A DNA stretch of 64,000 bases, taken from positions 1,116,001 through 1,180,000 of the forward strand of contig JAESUZ010002888.1 of assembly GCA_017311185.1 (NCBI GenBank). Reading direction: 5' to 3'. Position 1 is the first letter of the stretch. Every line of letters begins with the position of its first letter. Source of the stretch: Proteles cristata cristata (Eukaryota > Chordata > Mammalia > Carnivora > Hyaenidae). Below, piece by piece: positions 45,608 through 57,821 of this stretch. A program made the position numbers and the translations under genes. Below the pieces are notes generated by a model that was not told the origin of the DNA, made no database searches, and worked only from the letters and a program-made list of their open reading frames with translations.

Positions 45608-46165
45608 CGTATTAGTTTTCTATTTCTGTGTAACAAATTGCTACAAGTTTAGTAGCTTAAAATCCCCATTATTACCTCAGTCCTGTAGGAATGACTGGGC
45701 TTGCTGCTCAGGCTCTTGCAAGGCTGACACCAAGGCCACAGTCTGGCTTGCCTAGAAGCTCAGGGAAAAATACACTCCCCTGCTCATTCCTGTTGGCAGA
45801 ATTCAGTTCTCATGGTTCCAGGACTGAGGACCCTGTTCCTTGAAGGCTGTCATCAGGGACCATTCTAGATGCCAATCACATTCCTTGCCACACGACACCC
45901 TCCATCTTCAAGTCAACAGTCATTCCCTGAACCCATCTCATGCTTTGAATCTTAGACTTTTCCTTCTGCCACTAGCCAGAGAAAAGACTTGCTTTATAGG
46001 GCTCATGGATTAAGTTGGGCTACTCAGATAGCTTCCCTTCCTTAAAGTCAACTATTCCATTAAATAACTTCATCATGCAAGTAGAATTCATATGTCTGTG
46101 TTCCCAGGGATTATGCAGCAGGCGGGGAGTCATGGAGGCCATCTTGGGACTCTGCCTGCCACACA
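45608..46165 (-). mobile_element. MLT1-like MaLR LTR, minus
   Basis: CGTATTAGTTTTCTATTTCTG, TAACAAATTGCTACAAGTTTAG, GGCTCTTGCAAGGCTGACACC, TGGCAGAATTCAGTTCTCATGG, ATTCCTTGCCACACGACACC and GGAGGCCATCTTGGGACTCTGCC match the complement of an MLT1-group LTR from 3' end to 5' end. About 555 bp. Solo LTR of a dead retroviral-like element. The + frame 46015-46254 lies partly within it and is not a gene. Confidence 0.78.
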
Positions 46166-46708
46166 GAGCCACGGAAGTGATGAGCCTCCAGTGGAAGGAC
46201 AGTCCTGATGGCTTCAGAAAGGGAAAGGAAGATGGGAGATGTGATGGGAAATAGATAAATCTGGCTGTCTGAATGTCTGAAGACCTGAATTTTATTTGTC
46301 AAGTAGGTGTTTAGTTTGATAAAAGTGAATGGGAAGGTTTCAGTTTCAAAACCTGAAGGCAAGTGAAACAATTTTAACCTAGCTGCTGCAGGCAATGGTG
46401 GGGTAGGGGAGGGGAGGGGAGTTTAAGAGAAAGAAGTGAGAGCAGTGTTGCCGGGCAGTGCTGAGAGCCAGCAGGAGATGGGGAAAGCCTCAGAAGGGTA
46501 GAGGTGCCCCTGTGGGGCAGGCAGGGACTGGAAGTTTCCTGATATAAATGAGGAGATGAGGAAAGAGCAACTCCTGCTTCAGAGACCTTCCCCAGAACTA
46601 GCCGTCTCCAAAAGGGAGCCAGACAAACGCCTGGAGGAGAAATCTGCCCATTTATTGTTTCCTTTTTATTCTAAAATGAACACCAAGTACAGAGGATCAC
46701 TTATCCAC
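46166..46708. other. unique DNA with a G-quadruplex motif
   Basis: GC-rich relative to the window, with four GGGG runs at 46400-46419. No coding feature supported. Confidence 0.5.
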
Positions 46709-46725
46709 TGAATTTCAAGATTTCA

Positions 46726-46958
46726 TTTTATGTTTTTAACGTTTGTTTATCTTAGAGAGAGAGAGAGAGAGAGCGTGAGCCAGCACAAGTGTGTGAGTGA
46801 GGGAGGGGCAGAGCGAGAAGAAGAGGGAAACCCCAAGCAGGCTCTGTGCTGTCAGGGCAGAGCCCCATGTGGGGGCTTGAACCCACGAACTATGAGATCA
46901 TGACCTTGAGCTGAAATCAAGAGTCAGTCACTTAAATGACTGAGCAACCCAGGGGCTC
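46726..46958 (-). mobile_element. SINEC, minus
   Basis: AACGTTTGTTTATCTTAGAGAG, GGGGGCTTGAACCCACGAAC and GAGCAACCCAGGGGCTC. The head is mutated (AGGGGCTC for AGGCGCCCC). Duplication 46709-46725 and 46959-46975 matches at 15 of 17 positions. Confidence 0.94.
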
Positions 46959-46979
46959 TGAGTTTCAAGATTTTAAATA

Positions 46980-48030
46980 CAGGTATGATAATTAATTCAT
47001 ATTTTCAGAGATTTGTAAAAGCTGCAGGATGGCACAGCTTGATCATGTTCCACGAGGCTACATGGTAAACGCTGCAGCTGCCTGGCTCTCAGTGAAGGTT
47101 CTCTTGAGATATTCATGTTAATGATGTTCAAACAATATCGAAGGGAGGGAAAACGATTTTATCTTCCTTTGCACTTTATTAGCAGTAAGAGATTGTGAAG
47201 TATGAGCCTGAAAAATCGGTGAGTGACACCTCATCTGTCATACGTTTCACAGGTTCACCAGCCTTGGGAGGTTGCTCTTTGTCCTTCACGCCTGTCACTC
47301 TGGTATGCGCGGCTTCACAGCCAAGTGAGAGGGAAAGCTTGATGTCTTGCCCGTTTTACCATCCTTAATGTCAGGGACTCTATAGTAACAGTGTTTCCCT
47401 TTGGGTTTTGGTTGATGTTCTGCTTTTGTTTACTGTACAATAATTTTAGAAGGTGTTAAACAGTTTACATTATATGAATGCATTCTTTTAATATAACAAT
47501 TCTGTGTTTGAGTTCTATAAAAAAGGTAGATTTAAAGAATGCAACTTTTATAGTTTCAAACACAACAATCTCCTTTTCCCCTGTGTTCAAATCTCTGCCA
47601 CGAGAGTCTTAAAAGTGGTTTTAAGGCATTTTACATAATCTCTCACAGAGAAGACTATCATTTGAGAGGTAATCAATGCAGAAGAGCACGCCAAAGATTT
47701 TACATGTCTGTTTCTCTTAGGATATGTTCATGACTGTATTTACAATAAAAAAATACATGAAGCCATAAGTAGGGCCTCTCAAGCCTTATAAAATGGGTCA
47801 AGTCACTATTCGCAAGAAATTAGATTTACCTGATTTTGTTGCTTTGCCTTAAAGCCAGTATTTTGGAGTTTGCTTAAGTTGGCTCAAGATTGGATATTTA
47901 AAGTATAATGAAATGAACGTTTCTGGCACACTCAGAGGTTCCATGGTTATTTAGATGTGATCCCAAGAAAAACATTATTGTGGAGAAAAATAAAGCCGAT
48001 TATTGACAAATGTAAATGTGAGAATGTTGA
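46980..48030. other. unique non-coding DNA
   Basis: About 1 kb without recognised repeats. A CpG-containing section at about 47140-47360 stands out in composition only. Confidence 0.5.
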
Positions 48031-48034
48031 GTAC

Positions 48035-48215
48035 TTTCAACAAAGTGTTCACCATATGTTAGGCATTCTGTTAAGTTCCCATTTAATTTTCTCAATTTAA
48101 AAAGACAGTTATTATTACCATCCCCATTTTTTAGAAGAGGAAACTGAGCTCAAAAATGTTGCACTACCTTAGGATAGTCAAGTATGTTTGGAATTTGTAT
48201 CCAAAGTCTGTTTCA
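48035..48215 (-). mobile_element. MIR, minus
   Basis: CACCATATGTTAGGCATTCTG, TAAAAAGACAGTTATTATTACC, TCCCCATTTTTTAGAAGAGG and AAACTGAGCTCAAAAATGTTG are the complement of the MIR 3' half and core. An L2 3' end follows directly. Confidence 0.8.
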
Positions 48216-48242
48216 AGTTTTTCCCCCTAAAGGGAAGTCACT

Positions 48243-48703
48243 GTTGTGCCACTTCTCTGTTCAAAAGCCTCTAATGGATTTCTTTCTTTCTCAACAGCAT
48301 CCTTACCCTTTCCTACAAAGGAGGTCCTGAGCTAGCTCTTGCTACATCTCTACCACTTATCTTCCCCTGACTCACTCCATTCCAGCCATGCTCAAGAAAA
48401 TCCTGCTTTTCTACTTTTGTATTGTTCTCTCTTCCTGCAAATATCAGCATGGCTCATTTCCTTACTGTCTTCATATTTTTCCTCGAATGTCAGCTATAAC
48501 AGGCCTTAATCATTCTTCCGTCACCTTGCTTTCTATTCTCATCATGCTTCCTTTATGTATTTCCTTGGTTGTTCACTGTGTCTCTCTTTTCTCTCTCCAT
48601 GAGAACGGGACTTGATTTTGTTCAGTGCAGTGTCCCTTATGCTTGGAATCGAGCCTTTCATGTAGTAGTCATTCTGGTGTTGTTGAATGAATATATGAAT
48701 GAT
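48243..48703 (+). mobile_element. L2 LINE, 3' end
   Basis: CTGTTCAAAAGCCTCTAATGG, CCATTCCAGCCATGCTCAAG, CTCCATGAGAACGGGACTTG, TCAGTGCAGTGTCCCTTATG and GTTGTTGAATGAATATATGAATG are the characteristic L2 3' order, ending in the GAATGAATG-type tail. The 75-codon frame at 48388-48615 lies inside and is not a gene. Confidence 0.85.
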
Positions 48704-48704
48704 T

Positions 48705-49345
48705 AACACTTTATACTCTTAAGTGTTATTTATACTCAAAGTGTTATTAACTCAAAGTAGAACATGCAGTATGTGACTGGGTCCAGACCCTCTCAAATTC
48801 AGTTAAGGGATAATTAAGAGGGGCTGCCAACTCATAGCTTGGGGAAGGCTTTAATAGAGCAGAGGTAGTTTTCAGTGACAGATAAAACAGCTTGATTCCC
48901 TGATTGTAAGATAATGATAAGGGCAGGAGTAAGACCAATATTAGGAAAAGCACTCAGGTTTGGATGAAGCAGAGTGAAGGAGAAGACAGTAACTCTTTGA
49001 ATTGAATGGAGAAGAAAAGAGGGGAAGAAGGAGGAGACCAGAAATGTGGGGTCTTTTAGAGCAGCTGGTGATGGAAGGCCAAGAAGACAGGGAGAGAGGA
49101 GTCTGCCCATGATCCAAAATACCAACAGCATCTATCTAAGTAGAAGACGCTAGTGATATGTGAGAATACGGGTGAGAAAGTGCCCTGGCAACATTGCTGA
49201 CAATTTCCTACAAAGAGTGCAGCTTTCAGCTACATTTCTGGTGAGAAGAGTCTGGTAGGCCATGGATTTGAAAAGGCATGGGAAGAGGAGGACAGAAAAG
49301 GAAACTTGCAAGTTGTTTAGATCCAAGAACAAGTCAGACATTTTT
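48705..49345. other. unique non-coding DNA, purine-rich
   Basis: Contains GA-rich sequence (49000-49100). The 99-codon minus frame 48832-49131 reads the pyrimidine-rich strand (many Ser, Leu, Pro), as low-complexity DNA does. Confidence 0.45.
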
Positions 49346-49349
49346 CTCA

Positions 49350-49525
49350 AACCTTGTACACATTGTCTTTAAATTACTACAACACCTATAAGATGATACA
49401 CTTATGTAACTTCCATGCATAAGGAAATCATGGTTCAGAGAATATTAAACAACTTGTACAAAGTTGCTAAGTTAATAAGTTTCAGGTCTTATGTTCAAAT
49501 CCAGGTCTGTCACTTTCTAGCATCC
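49350..49525 (-). mobile_element. MIR, minus
   Basis: TTGTACACATTGTCTTTAAATTAC, GCATAAGGAAATCATGGTTCAG, AACAACTTGTACAAAGTTGC and TTCAAATCCAGGTCTGTCAC match the MIR complement. Confidence 0.72.
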
Positions 49526-49529
49526 ATTC

Positions 49530-50925
49530 CCTCCTTTCTCACTCTCTTCCCCTCTCATGCAATATTTTGTTATTGTTTAGATAAATAGACCTACCAATGT
49601 AACATATGGTAAAAAAAAGAAAATTCTTAGAAGGTGGATCCAAAAAAAAGCTCAATATTCCAATACTGTTTAGCTTTATTTTTTATTCAAGTATTTAATG
49701 CACTTTGCTTTTTGTAATACTTGATTATTTTCATGACTTCTTCTTTGCTAGATCATTCATCTATTGAAGGTTAACTGTGTTTCTCACATATTTCCATACC
49801 TCCAGCATTTAATGTTTTTTTTTTTTTAATATACAGGAGATATTCAATTTTTTGGTAAAAATAGTTAAAATCATGTAAGGCAGACAATATATGGAAGTAT
49901 TATGGAGATATCTTGCTAAAATCCTCACTGCTGTAGAGGGATTAGTCTTGGTCTTCTGATTTAGAGTATCTAAAAAGATTTGAATTTAAAGTACATTTAA
50001 AGCACATACCTTTTTTAACATGTAGGCAAAATAACTAGTTTTGAGAGTATAGAACAATTCATGGCAATTTTCTACCCTCAAAATACATGCTGCTATGCTT
50101 TCTTTACCAACTCTTTTACTCTAACCTCTTTTGCTTGATAATTCAACCCCTTGGCAAAGGAAATAATTTGTAATTCATATTTAAGGAGAAAATACACAGA
50201 CTTTCAATACATGTGATTCAAGTCAAAGTGTTTTATGATTATCTGCATCTGGGTCAAGACACTGCCTTCTCAGTAGCTTTGGTCAATGAATCATGTCTAA
50301 GTTGTATGCTAATCTCCATGATGATAAGGTTGTGCCTTCGAAGATGAATGGGTCTTTCTTTCAAATGGGAGCTCTGCAGTTGGAATTTAGTGAGAATATA
50401 AACTCTACAAAAAGAGATTTTCTTTTGATATTGACATACCATTTCACTCATTCTTTTTTTATGATAAATAGATGAATCCATAAATTAAAAACATTGCATG
50501 AAGTTATATATCTATTTTTCCCTCAGATGTTCTGCATTACATTATTTTAAAGTCCCTTATGGCTTTCGTGGATGTTTTGAGTTATGTTCAAGACTTCTGT
50601 TGTAATGTACTAAATATTTGTTGGGGGAAAATAACAGGGTATTCACCTGGTTCTTTTGAAAATTATTTTCTTAATACCATAGTGATTGATAATTACTGAA
50701 AAACCAAGAGCTTGGAATCAGCAGAGACCATAAGTTTCATTTGGAAATTATCTGTTTGTTTGATTTGGCAGGTCTGTATTTTTCATTCTCTGAAAAATAT
50801 TCAGGAGTATAAAGATATGGGGTACCAGAGGCAATCCTATCCAAGCAAGTGATGGCACTTTTACTTAATGTTTTCCTTCTTCATATTTCATATTGTTTTT
50901 CTGTCATTTTTGCCAAGGCATATTT
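49530..50925. other. unique AT-rich DNA
   Basis: About 1.4 kb with a 13-bp T run near 49816. No gene or transposon recognised. Confidence 0.5.
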
Positions 50926-50929
50926 CATA

Positions 50930-51925
50930 AAATAAAAGTGACCAGTTTAAAATGTTCAACTTGATGAGTTCTGACAAGTGTACACAGTTGGGTAACTGAC
51001 CACCAAAATGATAATTCAGAATATTTACATCATCTCCAAAAATTTCCTACTGTTCCTTCGTGAGCATTCCCCTACCAACCAATTTAGTGGTCAGTGACAA
51101 ATACTGAGCTGCTTTCTAACATCAAAGTTTTGCTTCTTGAGAACATATTATCAGTGGAATCATATAGTGTGTACTCTTGTGTGTCTGCCTTCTTTCACTT
51201 AGCATGTTTATGAAGCTCATCCATGTTGCGGCATATACTAGTTCATACCTTGTTATTGGTTACCAGGATTCTACCATATGGATATACCAGAATTTGCTTA
51301 TTTGTTTACCAGTTGATGAACGTTTTGGTTGTTTCACAATCTGGGTATTATAAATAAAGCTGTTACAAATATTTCAATACACGCTTTATGGTCACACATT
51401 TTCTTCTAACATCTATTTATTTTTGAGAAAGACTGAGACAAAGTGTGAGCAGGGGAGGGAGTGACAGAGAGAGACACACAGAATCTGCAGGTTCCAGGCT
51501 CTGAGCTGTCAGCACAGAGACCGCCGTGTGGCTCGAACTCACAACCTGTGAGATCATGACCTGTGCTGAAGTCACATGGCCAACCAACTGAGCCACCCAG
51601 GTGTCCTTATGGTCACACATTTTTATTTCACTTGGAAAACTATCTAACACTAGAGTTGCTGGGTTATAAAATAATGTATTTTTGACTTCCTACAAAACTA
51701 CATAACTGTTGCTCCACAGTCTCACTTGGCATTTTCGATCTTTTAAATGTTAGCCATTCTAGTGGGTATGCAGTGGTGTCTATTGTGGTTTTAATGTGTA
51801 CTGCTCTAATGCATAATGATGCTGAGTATCTTCTCATCTGCATAGTTGCCATATTCATATCTTCTTGCGTGAAGGGTCTGCTCAAATCTTTTGTTCCTGT
51901 GTGGGGACTATTTGTCTTCACACAT
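50930..51925 (-). mobile_element. old L1M ORF2/3' UTR fragment, antisense, split by a SINE
   Basis: Complement of L1M: GACAAGTGTACACAGTTGGG, TCATATAGTGTGTACTCTTG, CATCCATGTTGCGGCATATAC, GTTGATGAACGTTTTGG, TAAATAAAGCTGTTACAAATA before the SINE. After it: ACTAGAGTTGCTGGGTTATAAAA, AGCCATTCTAGTGGGTATGC, ATGCTGAGTATCTTCTCATC. The two halves join exactly at the SINE duplication. Confidence 0.88.
51403..51606 (-). mobile_element. SINEC, minus, inserted in antisense L1M
   Basis: ATCTATTTATTTTTGAGAAAG, GTGGCTCGAACTCACAACC and GAGCCACCCAGGTGTCC. A perfect 17-bp duplication (TTATGGTCACACATTTT, 51386-51402 and 51607-51623) comes from the L1. Confidence 0.96.
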
Positions 51926-51929
51926 CATT

Positions 51930-53240
51930 TATCTTAAAAGTATCCCATAAAGCAAAGAAAGCCTTTGTTTACAGAAGATTGATTTTTACCTGCCAGCTGC
52001 TCCCTCACGTCTGCGACCCAGGTGACAAGATCTGGGGGCTGACCTCCTGAGACCTTGGAAGTAACTCTTGAGTATAACTTTGAGAATTAAAGTCTTGAAT
52101 AGATAAAATACAGACTTCATCATTGAGTTCTTTAACTATACATCTTATTCTCTCTTTAAACTTGAAAAATGTTTCTAAGAAACTCCAGAGAGATTATTTT
52201 CTTCTCTCTCTTTTTTTTTTTTTCCTTTTTTTGTGTCCTGTCACATCTGGCAGTGAGGAGTGCTTTCTATGCAAATTTCAGTGGCTCATTAGTCTACTCC
52301 TAATAGTTTAGAATACCTCAGATTGGCACAACTTCTCAACATAGTATGTTAACAATTTCTTTTAGATTAAGATGAAAATTAAATACTGCCGAGAAGTAAA
52401 ACAGGGCAATCAAATCAACAGCCAATAGGCACTCTGCGAGAATCTAGCTCAGTGACAAATATAAAGCAGGCTGCTAAAAAACTCATAGTTTCTTCTCAAC
52501 AGGTTGATGTCAGAAACCTGACTCCTCATTGTGATGAAACATTGCTAATTCTGTTAGTTCAGTATCTCAAACCAAAGCACATACATATAGGAATATTCTC
52601 AATAGCCTGGAAATGTAAGAATGAACCATGATGTTTTAAAACGAATGCAGTGTAATTAAGCTACAAAGCAGGCAGAAGTTACTGACGATAGCATTTACTT
52701 CATAATATTTAAACTACACTGGATCTATTTTACCAATGACAATCCTTTCAAAGGTATTATTTGTCTGAAGTGTTCTGTTGGCTTTTTAAAAGGAACCGGA
52801 AAGCTGCTTTTCTTTTTCCTCTGTGCCCTGAAACAACTGTTTCTTGACATCACCAATAAACCTCAACCCCCCATCCCCTACCATTTTGCTATGAATAAAT
52901 AGCAAAAGGTCAGATTCTCAGATGAGAGAAGAGGTCAAATTAGAGATCACTTTATGGCGATCATAGCATGCAAGTAGATCGGTCCACTTGTCCCTCCCGG
53001 ATTCCTTTTGCCAGAAGTTACTTAACTCTTATTCATCAATAAGAGGACACACTGTTAGATTTTAAATAACATTTTGCAAATAAACTTCTCTACCTTTTAA
53101 ATACTAGAATGCATTTACAGCCAAAAGTTTCTCCTAATAATGGGGTCTGAGTCCTGGAGGGATTATTTGAGAATCTGTCCTATGCCCATAATCTTTGTTC
53201 ATATATAAAGAATATAGTATGAGTGCTCTACAGAGTTTGT
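51930..53240. other. unique non-coding DNA
   Basis: About 1.3 kb with a T-rich run at 52209-52231. No supported feature. Confidence 0.5.
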
Positions 53241-53244
53241 TTTT

Positions 53245-53372
53245 CCCTTTGTAAGATGGGATGCCAATGGAAAATAGCTAAAATATAAGATGCATGAGGC
53301 ATGAATTTTTGTCCAAGCACTTAGAATTATGTTTGGTATATATTGGGCACTCAAAAAGGTTTTGCTGCTGAA
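53245..53372 (+). mobile_element. MIR, plus, 3' half
   Basis: CCCTTTGTAAGATGGGATGCC, AGCTAAAATATAAGATGCATG, CCAAGCACTTAGAATTATG and ATTGGGCACTCAAAAAGG fit the MIR 3' half. Confidence 0.55.
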
Positions 53373-53568
53373 CACTGACTGTCTTGTCCTTGCCTTTCTC
53401 ATGCCCTATTAAGTTTTCAGTACTCATTCCTTAAGAGAAAAAGATATTAGGGTACTGAAGACGGTCCTCTACTAAATTATGACTCTTTGGAAGTAGAATT
53501 AACTATGAAATTCTGGTGTGACCAGAATAGTTGAAAAGGTAGATGACCAGATTATGGAATCAGAGATC

Positions 53569-53588
53569 CATATATATATATATATATA
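53569..53588. repeat. (AT)n short microsatellite
   Basis: About 20 bp of AT alternation. Confidence 0.95.
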
Positions 53589-53754
53589 CTTTGATTTCAT
53601 TTCTCATCATAAAAGAAACATTACAGCACACTTAGAATAATTGGCAAAGTATAGCAATGGACCAATAAGAGTGCATGCCTAATCTATCTAAACGGTTACT
53701 GATCATTACACTGTATGGTTAATTATCAATCTCAGTATCCACCTCAGGCTCGTT

Positions 53755-53842
53755 ATTAGCCTTGAAAGAAAGAATGCATGTGAAGTATTTAACACAGTGC
53801 AAGGGCCTAGTAGGCGTTCAGTAAAAGTTACTTAATATGTTA
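53755..53842 (+). mobile_element. MIR 3' end fragment, plus
   Basis: GTGAAGTATTTAACACAGTGC, AAGGGCCTAGTAGGCGTTC and AGTAAAAGTTACTTAATATG match the MIR terminal section (AGTGCCTGGCACATAGTAGGCGCTC...). Confidence 0.6.
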
Positions 53843-53844
53843 TT

Positions 53845-55235
53845 TTAAGTTGTTTGAGTTGGTACAAATTTTACTGGGTCTGGTAGCAACTTCTCAGAGT
53901 TTGTGGTAAGTTGACTGTTCTAACTTTCAATATAATGTAGTTATTATTTTTCCTTATTTACTCTTTAAACAATTTAAAAACAAACAATTTGGCTTTAAAA
54001 TGGAGAGATACAGCACATCTCTTTTACTCTTTATTCCCCTGAAACCTTCCTCTTTCCAGTCCTTAAACCTCTATTCAAACATATTTTTTCTTTACGTGGT
54101 TTTTAGTTACTTATATATTTGTTATATTGTATATTCCTATAAACTGTATCAGATGCTTTGTAAAATGAAGCACAAACTGAGTGAATAAAAAGGATGAATA
54201 TGGATATGACTGGGTGGAAGGCTATTTGTACCTGAGAAGTATTGTGCAAACAGACTTTAATATAATTCACAGACTAAGAGTCACTCACCTCGCTCTCTAA
54301 AAAATTCTTTCTGTAATGAGATTCAATCATTGAGAGTTTATTTGGGAATTTGGCCATAATCTTTCTCACACAATAAAGAGAGTGTTTTAGAGAATTTACA
54401 TTTGTTCTTAAGATGTGCTCTGAAGAACTTTTGTTCTTAAGATTTGTTATAGAAAAATATATCAGTGTGTTTAGGCAAAAATGATATTTTCAATTTTGAT
54501 AATTTAATGGGATGGTAATCAAGTCTCCATTATACATTAGTGATATTGTATTTGCCCAAAACCTACTGATATTATTTTTGCCTAAAGCCTGGCAAAGGAG
54601 GGTCTTAAGTTGTTTAAAACTTAAGGCAAGCGCGCAGAATTCCAAACCCACATCCTTAGAAAATGAAATGCACAGCCCGGAGAGGGGAAATTTCTCTAAT
54701 ATGATCATAACAATAAATGAGAAAGACATTTTTAGCATCCAATAGGAAAGGCTGTCCAATTAACTCACCAAGGAAATCACTCTTTGCCAGGACAGGAATC
54801 CTTGTTATCTCTGCCCAACAACCATGTTAAATTTCATTCCCCCCTCTTCTTCTTTTCTATAGTGAATTAAAAAATTTGCTATTCCTTTCAAAACATTCAT
54901 CACTATAGTTCGGATGTCTTATTACCCATATTTTCAGTATCAGACATAGGTTCTCTGTTCATGAGGGGACACTCACTCTAGAGCTATCATAGAGACAGGC
55001 TCATGACTTCATGACTTAGAGGTCCTGAACTTAAAGGTGAAGGCAATAGGAGAAAAGAATTTCCATCAGAAACTGAGACATAGCATAGCTTTGATTTTTA
55101 CAAAAATAACTGATTAATGTGAATGGGACATTTAGGAACATCATGTTTGAAAAAGTGTGTATGGATACTGGGCAGTCAATGAGTGGATTGTTGCTTCTGA
55201 ATTCCAAGCCTATCATCTTTCTTCTGAGCAAACCA
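53845..55235. other. unique non-coding DNA
   Basis: No repeat recognised. It contains a 14-bp direct repeat TTTGTTCTTAAGAT (54401-54414 and 54430-54443). Frames of 77 and 89 codons overlap on opposite strands near 54500-54750 and show no motif. Confidence 0.5.
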
Positions 55236-55239
55236 TTGG

Positions 55240-55450
55240 CTGTGACTCTGGTAGGGCTCTCTGCATACTCTCACAGTGTCCATGCGATCCAGGTGTGGCC
55301 AATAAGAGTGCTACCACTCATGCCTCCCTGGCCACAGTGCTTGTTTGAGAAAATAGCATGTGACTGAAGTGGGGTAAATCAAGTTCCTCATTGGTAACTT
55401 TCTGCCAGACTCCAGGGGAATTCATCCTCTTACTATCGGAATCCACATGC
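55240..55450 (+). repeat. possible ancient interspersed repeat, family unknown
   Basis: GGTGTGGCCAATAAGAGTGC, CCCTGGCCACAGTGCTTGTTTG, AGCATGTGACTGAAGTGGG resemble a common old mammalian repeat (GGCCACAGTGATTGGTTCAGGG...). I cannot name it confidently. Confidence 0.35.
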
Positions 55451-55454
55451 CAGT

Positions 55455-57020
55455 AGGGAATGAATTTTGACTGGCATAAGACATAAAGTTAATTTAAAAG
55501 AGGAGGAAACAGTCTTGGCCTAGATTCCGTCACACTGGGAGCCTAATATAGGTTCGGACTTTTCTGTATGTGAGACTCACTGGGTCTGTGAGGGAGCTTT
55601 TGGCATGATTTACCTTGAGTAATTTAGAGTTCTGTCAGTTCAAATCAAATGAGTGATAACTAATATGGGGATGTAGGTGAGATAAAGAAAACAAAACAAA
55701 ACAAATGACCAAGGTGTTCAGATGAAAAGTGGGATTCAAAGTTGGCAAATGATCTGTTGGGGAGGGAAATATTGAGCAGGAACTGGGTTGAGTGTAACTC
55801 ATAATCACAGGTCATCTTGCAAAGATTCCGTGTTTTCTGCAGCAAGAGTAAAGGTGAAAAATAATGGAAAGAAGAAGAGATAAGAAAAAAAAAAAAGAAA
55901 GAAAACATGTTCGATAATAGGGCCAAAAACAAAATAAGTCCAAATCTGGAGCAGTCATATGTGTTTCATACCTACTTATCACTGAACCCAAGCCAGAGAA
56001 CTTTACCAAGGCAAGGTATTCATATTATCATTAATCTAAACAAACAAACAGAAAACCAAAAAACCAAAAAACAACAACTGTCTGTGGCATCCCAGAGTGT
56101 TTTTTTCAGTTGTTACACAGGCAAAATGGGATAAAGTTAGTGCTTTGTTCAGACTAACATCTGATACAACTCTTCCTCTGAGCTGTTTATATGATGTTCA
56201 CCTTAAGATTAAACCACCAAATTTAATAGGCACTGTCATATCACACTAGAGTCTCTTGGTACATGTACTCAAATACCCAGAGTAAATATTTTTAAAATTT
56301 CAGAAAAGTGCTTTTCCATTGTTTCCTGTAGAAAACTATCACTTTTCACTCCATTAAAGGGTAAAAGAAACCCGTTTTGTTCTAAATTAGGATAGAATAG
56401 CTTTGGTATTAGGACAATCCTTGAAAATAACAGAAATTGGGTAGGAAAAAAAAAAACCACAAGTATTCTGATTCAAAGATATGATAAACACTCTGGGGTC
56501 AGATAGGTGTTCAGGGTATGTCAACCAGTAAGCAATGGGAAAAGTGCTAAGGCAGGTTGACAATGTCCAGCAATATAGCAAAAGGCAGCCTATAGTGATT
56601 AAGACAGTCAGTATTGGGAAGGTCCTGCAAGCAGTCATGGGTAAGCAGGTATATATTTACAGGGATGGAGAGATGGGTGCAAGGGAATGCTCTGAAGACA
56701 GGCAAGCTTTTAATGGCATCAGAGAGAAAGACTGGGAAGTATGAGGACTGGGATTCAGGATTCCATCCTCCCATAGGCCTGCAAGGGATGTATATCATGT
56801 GAGCCTCATTGGAGCCGATCAATATAGACTATCAATATAAAAAATGTAGGTGAGGATAACAATAGTAGAATAGAGTCCCAGATCGTTAAAATAATAGCAT
56901 AAGGCAACATCAGGGACAAAAACAAAAAGGGAAATTACATTGGTCACTTCTATTTAGAGGAAAAGAAAGATGAGAAGCATGGATGACTTAAATTCCTAAA
57001 TCAATAAATAATGTTATTGA
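55455..57020. other. unique non-coding DNA
   Basis: About 1.6 kb with short A-rich simple stretches (about 55688-55706 and 56036-56080). Overlapping 60-90-codon frames on both strands near 56270-56820 have no recognised domain. Confidence 0.5.
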
Positions 57021-57033
57021 AATACACCAAAAG

Positions 57034-57248
57034 ACGGGCGCCTGGGTGGCTCAGTCGGTTTACAGGTCCGACTTCGGCTCAGGTCATGATCTTGCAGTTC
57101 ATGGGTTAAAGCCCTGCATCGGGATCCGTGGTGACAGCTAGCTCAGAGCATGGAGCCTGTCTTCAGATTCTGTATCTCCCTCTCTCTCTGACCCTCCCCT
57201 GCTCATGCTGTCTCTCTCTCTCTCAGAAATGAATAAGACATTAAAAAA
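57034..57248 (+). mobile_element. SINEC, plus
   Basis: Head ACGGGCGCCTGGGTGGCTCAG, A-box region intact, B box eroded (GGGTTAAAGCCC), CT run, tail AATGAATAAGACATTAAA. Approximate duplications AATACACCAAAAG (57021-57033) and AATACAGCAAAGG (57249-57261). Confidence 0.95.
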
Positions 57249-57332
57249 AATACAGCAAAGGTTTCTTAATTATCTGATAGATACCTTGCACTGTGTTGTT
57301 ATACAGATGATGTTTAAGTTTCAAAATTAGCC

Positions 57333-57816
57333 TATAATGGAGTTTAGGACATGCTCCCCCAAAATATAACACTTCAGTAGGTTAAATATTTTAAGCTGAA
57401 AGAATTTAAGAATCAGCATGTGAAGGAAAGACTTTCTCACTTTTCCATGAGGGTTTTATAACCCTCATGTAAGAGGTGCCTTGTCTATACCTGGAAAAAA
57501 TTAAAAAAGAACATCCTTATTTCCAAGCCCCCTACAAGAATCTGAACAAACAGGCCTTATTGCCCAGCTGCTACACTTAGCTCTTACTCTCATTTTCAAA
57601 CAGGAAAAGTTATTTTCCCATAACTTTCCACTCTTCATCAAACCTCACACAAAAATGGGTTTAACCACTTCTTTAAGTCTGCATTTTCTCTCCTGCCATG
57701 TAAAACTTGTATTAAATAAATTAGTAAGCTTTTCTCTTGTTAATTTGCCTTTTGTTATGGGGCCCTAGCTAACAACTTAAATGGCAGAGGAAAAAGATAT
57801 TTTTTTCTCCCCTACA
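57333..57816 (+). mobile_element. solo LTR, ERVL-like
   Basis: Starts near ATAATGGAGTTTAGGACATG and ends CTCCCCTACA. Inside are TTAAATATTTTAAGCTGAAAG, CCTGCCATGTAAAACTTG, a polyadenylation signal AATAAA (57715-57720) and TTCTCTTGTTAATTTGCC before a pyrimidine-rich end. The length (about 484 bp), the CA terminus and the AATAAA position are LTR-like and resemble ERVL-type LTRs (MER74/LTR16 group, uncertain). No retroviral gene adjoins it, so it is a recombined solo LTR. Confidence 0.6.
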
Positions 57817-57821
57817 CCCAT

